Shown piece after piece: positions 26,179 to 34,793 of a stretch of 34,926 bases of DNA (positions within the stretch are counted from its first letter, which is position 1; each line of letters opens with the position of its first letter). Source of the DNA: Prevotella sp. (GTDB lineage: Bacteria; Bacteroidota; Bacteroidia; Bacteroidales; Bacteroidaceae). The notes under the pieces were generated by a model, which was not told where the DNA came from, did no database searches, and saw only the letters and a program-made list of their open reading frames with translations. The translations under genes and the position numbers were made by a program. Where the stretch lies: contig JAIKWS010000020.1 in NCBI GenBank assembly GCA_024684515.1, positions 1 to 34,926 of the forward strand, read 5' to 3'.

Positions 26179-28347
26179 TCATAATTGTCGTTGGCTAATC
26201 TCATAGAACAGCCCTTTGTTGGCCATCAGTTCCTCGAAGGTTCCCTCTTCAGCGATGTGTCCCTGGTCAAGAACGATGATACGGTCGCAATGCCTGATCG
26301 TACTCAGTCGGTGGGCGATGACGATACGGGTACAGGCCAGTTTCGCAATGTTGTCTGACACCTGCTTCTGGCTGATATTGTCAAGGGCCGAGGTGGCCTC
26401 GTCGAATAGGAGAATGGTGGGGTGGGCGATGAGAGCCCGTGCGATGAGTAGTCGCTGTTTCTGTCCGCCGCTGAATCCGCCACCGCCTTCGCTCACCATT
26501 GTGTGGAGCTGCATGGGCATTTGGCGTACATCCTCGTCAAGGGCAGCCAGTCGCAAGGCCTCCCACACGTCGTCTTCTGTTGCCCAGGGCGCCGTGATCG
26601 TGATATTGTGGAAAAGGTCGCCCGTGAATAGGCTTCCGCTCTGCAGACAGGTGCCGATTTTCCTGCGCAGGCTGGTCTTGTCGACTTGCGAGAGGTCGTA
26701 GGTGTCATAATAAATGCTGCCTGCCTGGGGCGTCTCGAAGCCTAGGAGCAGTCGTAGCAGGGTTGATTTCCCGCATCCCGACTTTCCTACGATGCCCACG
26801 TATTCTCCAGGGGCGATATTCAGCGAGAAGTCCTCAAATACCGGGGGCTGTTCCTTGTCGTAGCGGAAGCAGAGGCCGCTCACCTCGATACTGCCGAAGA
26901 TATCTTCTATCTGTGGTGCCTTAGCCTCCGTCTCGGGTACTGCTTCCATGATGGGTAGTGTGCTTTTGAGCAACGGTTGCACGGAGGCTAGATCGTCAAT
27001 GATGTTGCTCAGCTGGTTCATGGCTGCCGTCATCATGCCAAAGGCGCTGCTGAAGGCGATGAAGTCTGAAGTGCTCACGTTGTGCTTAAGGGTGAAATAG
27101 TAGAGCATTGCCAGGCCTCCGATGCTGAGCAATTGCATGAGTGCCGGATAGACATGACTGCGCAGCCCTGGGTTGTAGATCAGTTGTGCAGCATCCGTAT
27201 AGTGGTTCAGCCAGCGGGTGAAGGCACGCTTCTCACTACCCGTGAGTTTTAGCTTCTGTATGCCGGCAAACATGTTGTACTCCATACCGCTCAGCGTACT
27301 GGCCTTCTGCGTGTATTGTTCGCGGATGGCAGTCGTACGGCGATAGAGCAGCAGTATGACCAGCGCCCATGTTGCCAGAATGAAAAGTGCTGGCAGCAGC
27401 AGTTGCTGGCCGTAGATCCATAGTTGGATGAGATAGATGACCGAGAGGGCCGACGACAGTAGTGCTCCTACGATATTCTCGTTGATAAGTTTGCAGAGGA
27501 TGGTGACATTGTTCAGTCGGGCGGATAGCTCGCCGCTGGCATTCTGCAGGAAGAACTTTGGCGAGAGCAGGAAGGTGCGCGCCATCACGGCATTCTGCAT
27601 GTGCAGTTCCATAATATCTTGTACGCGATCTATATAGAAATCGCGAGTCAGCGTGATCAGCATCGTTCCTAGCGTAGCGCCTAGCAGCAGGCCGCAGATG
27701 GGCATCAGGTCGGCAGCATCGCCGGTAGGTATGACGGTGTCGAAGATCAGCTTGTTGGCCATTGGCGTGAACATGCCCAGCAGCACTACGGCAAGTGCCG
27801 CCAGCAGTACGAAGGCGTAGTTGGGACTTGGCACCACGCTCCAGCAGAAGCGCAGCAGGTCCTGAATGCGCAGTTTTCTCAGGGGCAGAGGCTTGGTGAA
27901 GGTGATGGCATCGCTGCTGATGTGCTCGTTCATCGCCTTGCGGCTCACCTTGATGGTCTCGCCCTCGGCATTGCGATAGCAGTAGCCCATATTCCAGTAG
28001 GTGGGTGTCAGTGCCAGCAGATGGCCGTCGTGGCTATAACCGAGCAGCGGGCCTACGCTCTCACGCCACCATTGTCCCTCCAGTTTGATTTTGCGCATCA
28101 TGATGCCTCTGGGCCGTAGTATCCCCGTGAGTTGTTCCTCTGGACTCATCATCTCGTTCTCTTCCAGCTCATAGTTGGTCACGCCGAGGGCATCGAGCAC
28201 CTGTCTGAGTGCCGATGTGTCGTCCTGTGGCTGTGCTTTCTGCTTGCCCTTGAAGCCGAGTCGTCGCTGGCTTCTGGCCAGAGCCTCGTTCAGGGCAGCC
28301 TCTTCCAGTCGCCTCCGCTTTTCTATTTGGTCGAGATATATTGGCAT
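26179..28347 (-). CDS. Peptide/bacteriocin exporter ABC protein, second subunit (no peptidase domain), NHLP-type
   Basis: This is a 722-residue fused permease-ATPase. Residues 1-165 are a soluble N-terminal region with a beta-rich part ([42 protein letters not shown]) and no C39 catalytic Cys. Residues about 175-460 carry six membrane helices of the type 1 exporter fold. Residues about 480-722 are the ATPase, with Walker [10 protein letters not shown], signature [11 protein letters not shown], Walker [13 protein letters not shown] and the H-loop His in VIAHRLS. The layout matches the peptidase-less partner ABC protein (ABC2) of NHLP-type bacteriocin export systems, in which two ABC proteins and a HlyD-type adaptor are encoded together. 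The N-terminal region seems shorter than in typical members. It starts 9 bp after the peptidase-containing subunit. Confidence 0.88.
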   Translation of the reverse strand: MPIYLDQIEKRRRLEEAALNEALARSQRRLGFKGKQKAQPQDDTSALRQVLDALGVTNYELEENEMMSPEEQLTGILRPRGIMMRKIKLEGQWWRESVGPLLGYSHDGHLLALTPTYWNMGYCYRNAEGETIKVSRKAMNEHISSDAITFTKPLPLRKLRIQDLLRFCWSVVPSPNYAFVLLAALAVVLLGMFTPMANKLIFDTVIPTGDAADLMPICGLLLGATLGTMLITLTRDFYIDRVQDIMELHMQNAVMARTFLLSPKFFLQNASGELSARLNNVTILCKLINENIVGALLSSALSVIYLIQLWIYGQQLLLPALFILATWALVILLLYRRTTAIREQYTQKASTLSGMEYNMFAGIQKLKLTGSEKRAFTRWLNHYTDAAQLIYNPGLRSHVYPALMQLLSIGGLAMLYYFTLKHNVSTSDFIAFSSAFGMMTAAMNQLSNIIDDLASVQPLLKSTLPIMEAVPETEAKAPQIEDIFGSIEVSGLCFRYDKEQPPVFEDFSLNIAPGEYVGIVGKSGCGKSTLLRLLLGFETPQAGSIYYDTYDLSQVDKTSLRRKIGTCLQSGSLFTGDLFHNITITAPWATEDDVWEALRLAALDEDVRQMPMQLHTMVSEGGGGFSGGQKQRLLIARALIAHPTILLFDEATSALDNISQKQVSDNIAKLACTRIVIAHRLSTIRHCDRIIVLDQGHIAEEGTFEELMANKGLFYEISQRQL

Positions 28348-28356
28348 AGTTGGTGG

Positions 28357-30483
28357 CTATTCACTGTTCATGAGTTCACGATAGAGACCCTCTTGCGCCA
28401 TCAGTTCCTGGTGGTTGCCTCGTTGTACGATCTTCCCTTGGTCCATGACGATGATTTCGTCGCAGTCGCGGATGGTACTCAGCCGGTGGGCGATAATCAC
28501 CATCGTAGGTCCCATCATCCTGACGGCTTGCATCACCTCGTCCTCGGTCTTGGGGTCTAGGGCGCTGGTTGCTTCGTCGAGTATCAGCACCACGGGCTCT
28601 TTGGCTAGTGCTGTGGCAATCTCCATGCGTTGTCGCTGGCCGCCGCTGAAGTTCTGTCCGCCTTTGATGAGCCGGGTGGCGAAGCCTTCGGGACGGCTGA
28701 CGATATCGTTCCGGATCTGGGCATCGTTGCAGGCCATCATCATGGTGAATTCCTCTATCGACTGGTCCCACATGCGGATGTTTTGTGCTACGGTATCGTC
28801 GAAGAGCACGATATTCTGGTCGATGGCTGTTACGCTGTTGGTCAGTTCCTCGCTGCTGATGCTGCCTATGGGGCGACCGTCGAAGAGGATCTCTCCGCTC
28901 CAGGGTTTGTAGAGACCGGTGATCAGCTTGGCGAGTGTAGACTTCCCGCAGCCGCTGCTGCCTACTAGTGCGACGCTGTGGCCGGGTTCGATATGAAGGC
29001 TGAAATCCTTGATCAGCGGTGGCTGCATGGGCGAATAGCCAAAGGTGACGTGACGCAGTTCCACCTCGCCACCCAGCTTGCCTTCTGCCAGGTGTCCCTT
29101 CTCGCCCCGCACCTCGATGGGAAATTTCATCACATCGTCCACACGCTCCATCTGCGAGCGCATCTCAATGATTTTCTGACTAGCTCCCACCACCTCGCTC
29201 ACGGGTGTGATAAACGAGTTCATAAACCCCTGGAAGGCCATGAGCATGCCAATGGTGAGCTCGCCTTGCAGGATGAAGACGGCACCGAGTATGAGCACGC
29301 TGATATCCACAAGTCCCGAGATGAATATGGGTATGACTCCCATGCGTATCTCCTGGTCGTCGGCATCGTTGGCCCTGTTGAATTTCTGTGCCCACAGTCC
29401 GCTCCAGTAGGCGAAGAATCCTGTCTCGGCACCTGCTGCCTTGATGCTCTCCATGTTGTCGATACAGCTCACGGTGGTAGAGAAATACTTTCCCTCGCTC
29501 TGCTCTGTTGTGCGTATCAGGTTGACACGCTTCTGGGCAAACCACTGTATGAGTGCCAGGTTGAACAAGGCGGCAAGGATGCCCGTCAGCGAGAGTGTTG
29601 CGCTATAGCTGAACATCAGAATCAGATAGAGCACTAGCAGGGCAATATTGATGAGCTGTGGCGCCAGCACGTCGACGAGCGATTTGGTGATGCTCTCGTT
29701 CAGATGCTGCCGCTGTTGTAGGTCGCCCACATACCGTATGGCGAAGAACGACATAGGCAGTTGCAGCAGATGTTGCATATAGCCGACATTGCCCTTCATG
29801 GCCAGCGAACCGGCAATGCGACGGCTGTATTTGTCCTTGAGCAGCTCTAGCACAAAGCTGAACGCGGCCACCGCTGTCATTGTCAGGATGAAGATGCCTC
29901 CCCAGTCGCGGTTACGTCCTGAGAGTATCTCGTCGAAGAAGATATTGGTGAACAGCGGCACGCTGATGGCTACAAAGGCTGCCAGCAGACAGAACATGAA
30001 CGTTAGCCAGAAGGCCTCCTTGGCACCGCTGAGGTATTTGCGTACATAGGAGATGATACTGATGGGCGATCCCTCTGGCTGAAAGCTGTCTGTAGGCTTG
30101 AAGGTGAGTGCGGTGCCGGTGAACGATTGTCGGAATGTGTCCATCTTCACCTCCAGCGGTCCGGAGGCGGGGTCGTTGATATAGGCACGGCCATGTCTGA
30201 AGCCCTTGAAGACCACAAAGTGGTTGTAGTTCCAGTGCAGGATGGCGGGCTGCATGCCCTCTAGGGCCTCGGGTTCCACGCTATAGCCGTTGCCCTCGAG
30301 GCCATAGCTGCGGGCTGCCACTAGTATGCTGCGGGCCGAGGTGCCGTCGCGACTGGTGCCGCACACTTCGCGCACCTGTTCCAGTGGTATCCACTTGCCA
30401 TAGTAGCCCAGCACCATAGACAATGCGGCAGCCCCACACTCCAGGGCCTCCATTTGCATGACCATTGGTACTCGCCTCACCAT
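28357..30483 (-). CDS. Peptidase-containing peptide exporter (C39 peptidase, permease, ATPase), NHLP-type
   Basis: This is a 708-residue protein. Residues 1-125 are a cytoplasmic C39 peptidase with Q10 in the oxyanion position, catalytic C16 (QMEALECGAA), H88 (NYNHFVVF) and D104 (YINDPASG). Residues about 150-430 form the six-helix membrane domain. Residues about 465-708 are the ATPase, with Walker A GSSGCGKST, signature QNFSGGQRQR, Walker [13 protein letters not shown] and IIAHRLS. Such exporters cut leader peptides after a double glycine and export the cargo. All three catalytic residues are present, so it should be active. It is the middle gene of the three-gene exporter set, 49 bp after the adaptor gene. 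No precursor peptide is encoded nearby, but the adaptor itself carries a double-glycine leader. Confidence 0.93.
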   Translation of the reverse strand: MVRRVPMVMQMEALECGAAALSMVLGYYGKWIPLEQVREVCGTSRDGTSARSILVAARSYGLEGNGYSVEPEALEGMQPAILHWNYNHFVVFKGFRHGRAYINDPASGPLEVKMDTFRQSFTGTALTFKPTDSFQPEGSPISIISYVRKYLSGAKEAFWLTFMFCLLAAFVAISVPLFTNIFFDEILSGRNRDWGGIFILTMTAVAAFSFVLELLKDKYSRRIAGSLAMKGNVGYMQHLLQLPMSFFAIRYVGDLQQRQHLNESITKSLVDVLAPQLINIALLVLYLILMFSYSATLSLTGILAALFNLALIQWFAQKRVNLIRTTEQSEGKYFSTTVSCIDNMESIKAAGAETGFFAYWSGLWAQKFNRANDADDQEIRMGVIPIFISGLVDISVLILGAVFILQGELTIGMLMAFQGFMNSFITPVSEVVGASQKIIEMRSQMERVDDVMKFPIEVRGEKGHLAEGKLGGEVELRHVTFGYSPMQPPLIKDFSLHIEPGHSVALVGSSGCGKSTLAKLITGLYKPWSGEILFDGRPIGSISSEELTNSVTAIDQNIVLFDDTVAQNIRMWDQSIEEFTMMMACNDAQIRNDIVSRPEGFATRLIKGGQNFSGGQRQRMEIATALAKEPVVLILDEATSALDPKTEDEVMQAVRMMGPTMVIIAHRLSTIRDCDEIIVMDQGKIVQRGNHQELMAQEGLYRELMNSE

Positions 30484-30532
30484 TGTTGCTACTTGTTTTC
30501 TTTATAATTATAGTACTTGCTCTGTTTCCTGA

Positions 30533-31396
30533 TCAGTCGCCGGCAATGCCGTCTACGGTGTCCGACACACGGCCTACGAGCACCTCCCACACACGTTTCT
30601 TTTCTGTGATCACCTGCACGTTGCACAGTGTGCCGGTACCCATCTTCAGGCTACTGCTTTTCTGTCGGCTCCACATCAGTTTTGTGCTGTCTGTCTTGTC
30701 GGCACATAGCAGCACCTTGATTTCGTATACGGCACCGTCGCCAATGAACGAAGCCAGTGGTGCCAGTTTCAGTCGGCTGGCTACCTCGTTGCGGTCGGTG
30801 GGGTAGGGGGCTATGTGCTGTATGTTGCCATAGGCATAGCCGCAGTCCTCCCGCTGCAGGTCGGCGGGCGTCACCTGCACTTGCTGTCCCTCTTTCAGCG
30901 CCCGCAGATCGTCGAAGCCGACGTATACCAGCATCTCGCGCTGCATCTGGTTCGTCTCTTCTGGAATCAGCCACACGATCTTGTCGTTCTCCTCGACCTC
31001 TTCCTCCTCAGCGCGATAGGTCAGCACGGTACCTGCCGTAGGTGCCTTGATGGTGGTCGTGCTGTCCTCGGTGCGTATCTGCATCAGCACGTCACCGCCC
31101 TTCACGCTGGCACCGCGACTGGTCATGATATGCTCTATGGTGCCTGCTGTGGGAGCGGCTATCCCCTGTGGGTTGTCAAAGGGGAATACCACGCCCTGGG
31201 CTGTCACCTTGTAGTTGATTGTGCCAAAGGCGCACCAGTAGGCAGCCACAGCACATAGTGCGAGCATAGCCACCAGGACGAAGAGCAGCGACGGATGTGA
31301 CACCCGTGCCAGTTCCCTGGTTCCTCCAGTCACCTTTTCCAACTGGTCATCTGTCAGCAGAATACGTTCGGAATCCTTATGGTTGCGTATTTTCAT
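30533..31396 (-). CDS. HlyD-type exporter adaptor with an N-terminal double-glycine leader-like segment
   Basis: This is a 287-residue membrane fusion protein. Residues 1-25 end in LTDDQLEKVTGG, matching the bacteriocin leader pattern L-[ST]-x-x-[DEQ]-L-x-x-[VI]-x-G-G. Ten residues later comes one membrane helix (about 36-56, LLFVLVAMLALCAVAAYW). Two biotinyl-lipoyl half domains follow (AAPTAGTIEHI with GASVKGGDVL; KAPTAGTVLTY), nearly adjacent with no long coiled-coil hairpin between them. A beta-barrel region completes the chain (LVYVGFDDLRALKEGQQVQVTP). Start chosen at ATG 31396: the frame is open to 31426, but those codons fall inside the promoter. Adaptors of this kind link the ABC exporter to an outer-membrane channel, which is not encoded here. 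The leader is the unusual part: the adjacent C39 peptidase may cut it. Confidence 0.88.
   Translation of the reverse strand: MKIRNHKDSERILLTDDQLEKVTGGTRELARVSHPSLLFVLVAMLALCAVAAYWCAFGTINYKVTAQGVVFPFDNPQGIAAPTAGTIEHIMTSRGASVKGGDVLMQIRTEDSTTTIKAPTAGTVLTYRAEEEEVEENDKIVWLIPEETNQMQREMLVYVGFDDLRALKEGQQVQVTPADLQREDCGYAYGNIQHIAPYPTDRNEVASRLKLAPLASFIGDGAVYEIKVLLCADKTDSTKLMWSRQKSSSLKMGTGTLCNVQVITEKKRVWEVLVGRVSDTVDGIAGD
31322..31396 (-). other. Double-glycine leader-like segment within the adaptor gene
   Basis: Codons 1-25 of the adaptor. The hydrophobic positions L14, L19 and V22 and the terminal G24-G25 have the spacing of C39 peptidase substrates. The predicted cleavage point is after codon 25 (31322), leaving TRELARVSHP before the membrane helix. 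Confidence 0.65.
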
Positions 31397-31423
31397 CAGC
31401 TTCTCTTCCTGTTTTTTTGTGTG

Positions 31424-31455
31424 CAAAGTTACGAATAAGCGTCAAGAATACCAAA
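31424..31455 (-). promoter_or_regulatory. Promoter of the exporter operon
   Basis: On the minus strand TTTG (31452-31455), 20 bp, TAACTTTG (31424-31431): full consensus. It predicts a leader of about 22 nt and fixes the adaptor start at 31396. It probably also serves purD and the two membrane-protein genes downstream. Confidence 0.85.
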
Positions 31456-31632
31456 TTTTCTTTGCAAATTTTCCACTCAGAGTGATCTAAGCCTCTTGTA
31501 GGCACTCTATCTCGTTCTAGGCAAGCTCACCGGTAAGAGGGATAGCCATCGTGTTAGTCTTGCAGACCCAACCCCTAACCCCATTCCCGAGCAAGCTTTT
31601 ACTCAAAAAATGAAAGAAAATCGTCATTTTCC

Positions 31633-31663
31633 TTTGCATTTTGCTCGTTTCTTCGTACCTTTG
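31633..31663 (+). promoter_or_regulatory. Promoter of the porin-symporter operon
   Basis: TTTG (31633-31636), 19 bp, TACCTTTG (31656-31663): full consensus with the extended flanks shared with 580-610 and 23272-23302. The leader is about 35 nt. Confidence 0.83.
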
Positions 31664-31702
31664 CCGCCGCAAGAACTATTTTTCTTTAAAATCAATGACA
31701 AA

Positions 31703-32788
31703 ATGAAACGAAAAACTTGCAATTGGAGGACACTGGCGGTGGTACTGGCAGTGTTCAGTAGTGTTGCTGCTATGGGGCAACAGCAGTCAGAACCCGACTG
31801 GATGAAGGATCTCACCAGTCGCATCACGCTCAACGGCTACGCCCAGGGGGGATGGAGCTATCAAGACCAAAACGGCACAAAGACTAACAGCTACAATCTC
31901 AAGCGAACTTTGCTCTGGGCGAAAGCCCGTATCACCGACCGATGGTCGTTCTTGTTCATGCACGACTTTTCGAGTGTTGTACAAGAGTTCTACACCGACT
32001 ACAGAATATCCAACGACAAGGCACTGACCGTCAGACTGGGACAGTTCAAACACTCCTACACGATGGAGAACCCCCTGTCGCCAACAGCCCTGGAGCTGAT
32101 TGATGTCTACTCGCAGGCTGTGCTCTATCTGGCTGGCGAGGGTCCCGATCCTCTCAATGGCGTGAACTATGGTCGCGATATGGGTCTGATGGCCTTTGGC
32201 GACATTCTTGATAATAAGGTACACTACGAGCTGGCCTTGATGAGTGGACAGGGCATCAACCGCAAGGACCAGAACAACCAGAAGGACTTCATTGCCAAGC
32301 TCGAGGTGAAGCCGATGGACGGACTGCGGCTCGTGGCTTCTGGCTATCTCGGTACGGGATGTGCTGTGGGCAAGGCCGCCTGGAACCCTACCATCAACGT
32401 TGGCGACAACTACAAGCGCAACCGCTATAGCGCTGGTCTCGAATACAAGACGCTGAGCTATGCCGGCAGTCAGTATAAGGAGGCTCGTCCTGCTAGCATC
32501 CGTGCTGAATGGCTGGGTGGCGAGGATGGCGACGTAGGCTCGCGTGGTGGTTATGTGACGGCATGTATACCCGTGGTGGATGCGCTCGACATCGTGGCTA
32601 GCGGAGAGACCTACGACCGCAATACGAAAGTGGACGGATGGGACCAGACGAACCTGACGCTGGGACTGCAGTACTGGTTCTACAAGAAGTGCCGACTCCA
32701 GTTGCAGTACACCCGCTGCATGTGTGGCGACAATATCAGCACAGACGACTATAACTGGCTACAGGCACAGGTGCAAGTGGCTTTCTAA
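31703..32788 (+). CDS. Outer-membrane beta-barrel porin, OprO/OprP-like
   Basis: This is a 361-residue protein. The signal peptide (KRKTCNWRTLAVVLAVFSSVAAMG) is cut near residue 24. Alternating beta strands follow (ITLNGYAQGGWSYQD, RTLLWAKARITDRWSFLFMHDF, LTVRLGQFKHSYTMENPLSP) up to a terminal strand ending in Phe (LQAQVQVAF), the usual outer-membrane insertion signal. The pattern fits phosphate-selective porin O/P-like proteins common in Bacteroidota; selectivity cannot be inferred. Start chosen at ATG 31703, because an in-frame ATG at 31610 lies upstream of the promoter. It is followed 25 bp later by the symporter gene, suggesting a coupled outer- and inner-membrane uptake route. Confidence 0.85.
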   Translation: MKRKTCNWRTLAVVLAVFSSVAAMGQQQSEPDWMKDLTSRITLNGYAQGGWSYQDQNGTKTNSYNLKRTLLWAKARITDRWSFLFMHDFSSVVQEFYTDYRISNDKALTVRLGQFKHSYTMENPLSPTALELIDVYSQAVLYLAGEGPDPLNGVNYGRDMGLMAFGDILDNKVHYELALMSGQGINRKDQNNQKDFIAKLEVKPMDGLRLVASGYLGTGCAVGKAAWNPTINVGDNYKRNRYSAGLEYKTLSYAGSQYKEARPASIRAEWLGGEDGDVGSRGGYVTACIPVVDALDIVASGETYDRNTKVDGWDQTNLTLGLQYWFYKKCRLQLQYTRCMCGDNISTDDYNWLQAQVQVAF

Positions 32789-32813
32789 ACACTCATTTTT
32801 TCAAAGACAGACA

Positions 32814-34340
32814 ATGATTATAAAAGTATTGCTGACAATCATCTTCCTGGCCGTGATGATTGGCGTGGGCATCTATACCCGCAAGCAGGCCAGTAGCGTT
32901 GACGGATTTGTGCTGGGCGGCCGTGCCGTCGGTCCCTGGCTCACGGCCTTCGCCTATGGTACTAGTTATTTTTCTGCAGTAGTCTTCGTGGGATACGCAG
33001 GTCAGTTTGGCTGGAAGTACGGACTGAGCTCCACATGGATAGGCATTGGCAATGCCGTCATCGGGTCGTTGCTCGCCTGGCTCGTACTGGGCAGGCGCAC
33101 CAAGCTGATGACACAGCATATCGAGAGTCGCACGATGCCCGATTTCTTCGGCACCCGTTTCAACGATCAGGGACTGCGTGTGGCGGCTTCGATCATAGCC
33201 TTCGTATTCCTCATCCCCTATACGGCTGGTGTCTACAAGGGCATCTCAACCCTTTTTGAGATGGGCTTTGGCATACCCTATGAGTACTGTGTCATCATCA
33301 TGGCCGTGCTCACGGCTGTCTATGTCATTCTGGGCGGCTACAAGGCTACGGCCATGAACGACTTCATACAGGGCATCATCATGCTCTTTGGCATCGTGGC
33401 CGTCATCGCTGCCGTGCTGGCATCGCAGGGCGGACTGACAGAGGCTATCGGCAAGCTGAGTGAGATTCCGGCCGACGGTGGACAGGCTGCCGAGGGAACA
33501 GGTGTCTTTGCCTCGCTCTTCGGTCCCGATCCGTGGGGACTGCTGGGTGTGGTCATCCTGACCTCGCTGGGAACGTGGGGACTGCCACAGATGGTGGGTA
33601 AGTTCTACAGTATCACCGACGAGAGTGCCATCAAGCGTGGCACCGTCATCTCGACAATATTTGCCCTTGTGGTGGCTGGTGGCTGCTACTTCCTAGGTGG
33701 CTTCGGACGTCTCTATGAGCCCGTTGTGGCGAATGGCAAGATTGCCTTCGACAGCATCGTGCCATCCATGCTGGTGACACTGCCCGACGTGCTCATCGCC
33801 CTCGTAGTGCTGCTCGTGCTGTCGGCGTCGATGTCCACACTGGCCTCGCTGGTGCTCACCTCGTCATCGACGATGACACTCGACCTCATCTATCGCGACA
33901 AGAAGTCTCTGCCTGGCGAGGTGGAGGAAGGTACCATCGACGATATCGTGGCGGAGAAGATTGAGCGACGTAAGGTCGTGGTGATGCGGGTGCTCATCAT
34001 GTTCTTCATTGCTATCTCCCTGCTCATCGCCCTCAACCCACCGACGTTCATCGCTCAGCTCATGGGCATCTCGTGGGGTGCACTGGCAGGTGCCTTCCTG
34101 GCTCCCTTCATGCTGGGTCTCTACTGGCGGGGCGTCACCCGCATCAGCGTATGGGCATGCTTCATATGGGGTGTGGGACTGACGGTGGTCAACATGATAC
34201 TGGGCAATCCCATCAACCCCATCAACTGCGGAGCCATCGCCATGCTGGGTGGATTCCCAGTAGTATGGCTAGCCAGTCTGGTGACACCCAAGCTGGAGAA
34301 GGATATCGTGAACAGGATTTTCGAATGCTATAAGCGCTAA
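32814..34340 (+). CDS. Sodium:solute symporter (SSS/SLC5 family)
   Basis: This is a 508-residue inner-membrane transporter with about thirteen helices. It shows the family opening (IGVGIYTRKQASSVDGFVLGGRAVGPW), a TM2-like TSYFSAVVFVGYAGQFGW, the conserved YTAGVYKGISTLFEMGFG and GGYKATAMNDFIQGIIM, and ASMSTLASLVLTSSSTMTLDL around the predicted sodium site in the TM8 equivalent. SSS proteins import sugars, amino acids or other small solutes with sodium; the substrate is not evident. Start chosen at ATG 32814 (MIIKVLLTIIF), since upstream in-frame codons overlap the porin gene. It is the second gene of the porin operon and is followed by a strong hairpin. Confidence 0.93.
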   Translation: MIIKVLLTIIFLAVMIGVGIYTRKQASSVDGFVLGGRAVGPWLTAFAYGTSYFSAVVFVGYAGQFGWKYGLSSTWIGIGNAVIGSLLAWLVLGRRTKLMTQHIESRTMPDFFGTRFNDQGLRVAASIIAFVFLIPYTAGVYKGISTLFEMGFGIPYEYCVIIMAVLTAVYVILGGYKATAMNDFIQGIIMLFGIVAVIAAVLASQGGLTEAIGKLSEIPADGGQAAEGTGVFASLFGPDPWGLLGVVILTSLGTWGLPQMVGKFYSITDESAIKRGTVISTIFALVVAGGCYFLGGFGRLYEPVVANGKIAFDSIVPSMLVTLPDVLIALVVLLVLSASMSTLASLVLTSSSTMTLDLIYRDKKSLPGEVEEGTIDDIVAEKIERRKVVVMRVLIMFFIAISLLIALNPPTFIAQLMGISWGALAGAFLAPFMLGLYWRGVTRISVWACFIWGVGLTVVNMILGNPINPINCGAIAMLGGFPVVWLASLVTPKLEKDIVNRIFECYKR

Positions 34341-34366
34341 GGATTATTTGAAGACGCTATAAGAAT

Positions 34367-34405
34367 CAACGGGTGGGAACAACAAATGCATATTCCCGCC
34401 CGTTG
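34367..34405 (+). terminator. Terminator of the porin-symporter operon
   Basis: CAACGGGTGGGAA (34367-34379) pairs with TTCCCGCCCGTTG (34393-34405) over 13 bp with one G:U, a 13-nt loop and TGTTTAT after it. Confidence 0.78.
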
Positions 34406-34501
34406 TGTTTATAGTGGGCAAATTTTACCATTTCGCTCGAGCTTGTCTCGCTTTTACAAAGAGCTAAGCTCGACTAAAAGAACACTTCACAAAAACACCA
34501 A

Positions 34502-34539
34502 ATTTCCCTTTTTCCCCTTTTCCCCTTTTCCCTTTTTCC
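34502..34539. repeat. Low-complexity pyrimidine tract
   Basis: Runs of CCC/CCCC alternate with TTTT/TTTTT. No gene is supported here; short frames across it are compositional. Confidence 0.7.
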
Positions 34540-34552
34540 ATTTCACAAAGCA

Positions 34553-34589
34553 AAGCCCCTCGACAATCTTCGGTACTTGTGAGGGGCTT
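34553..34589 (-). terminator. Hairpin terminator reading leftward
   Basis: AAGCCCCTC pairs with GAGGGGCTT, extended by ACAA with TTGT past one bulged base. On the minus strand the stem is followed by TTTGCTTT. It could end the transcript of the possible minus-strand gene that terminates at 34781. Confidence 0.6.
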
Positions 34590-34609
34590 ATAGTCTACCT
34601 TCTGATGTT

Positions 34610-34765
34610 GGAGGTCAACTTGCTGGCTACAGGTCTTAACACGTAGCGGTAGCAAATTCTTTGGAGGTCAACTTGCTGGCTACAGGTCATGACACGTAGC
34701 GGTAGCAAATTCTTTGGAGGTCAACTTGCTGGCTACAGGTCATAACACGTAGCGGTAGCAAATTC
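34610..34765. repeat. 53-bp direct repeat, three copies, each hairpin-capable
   Basis: Copies start at 34610, 34663 and 34716, nearly identical except a short variable core (CTTAAC, CATGAC, CATAAC). Within each, TTGCT pairs with AGCAA and GCTAC pairs with GTAGC around a variable loop. There are no unique spacers, so this is not CRISPR. Confidence 0.9.
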
Positions 34766-34793
34766 TTCATTCTTCATTCTTCATTCTTCATTT
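34762..34793. repeat. 7-bp tandem repeat (TTCTTCA phase), about four copies
   Basis: ATTCTTC is repeated in perfect 7-bp phase directly after the third 53-bp copy. Such short tandem tracts are prone to change in copy number. The stop codon of the candidate minus-strand gene lies inside it. Confidence 0.85.

Noticed and set aside
31397..31426. Upstream start for the exporter adaptor
   Set aside because: The ten extra codons overlap the -7 box at 31424-31431 and the predicted transcription start. ATG 31396 gives a normal leader and places the double-glycine segment at the N-terminus.
31432..31632. Search for a precursor peptide gene between the adaptor and the porin
   Set aside because: Only very short frames were seen on either strand and none had a leader ending in GG.
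31610..31702. Upstream start for the porin
   Set aside because: It would begin before the consensus promoter at 31633-31663, and the extra residues hide the signal peptide that starts at 31703.
34610..34793. CRISPR array
   Set aside because: Three contiguous 53-bp copies with no variable spacers of regular length.
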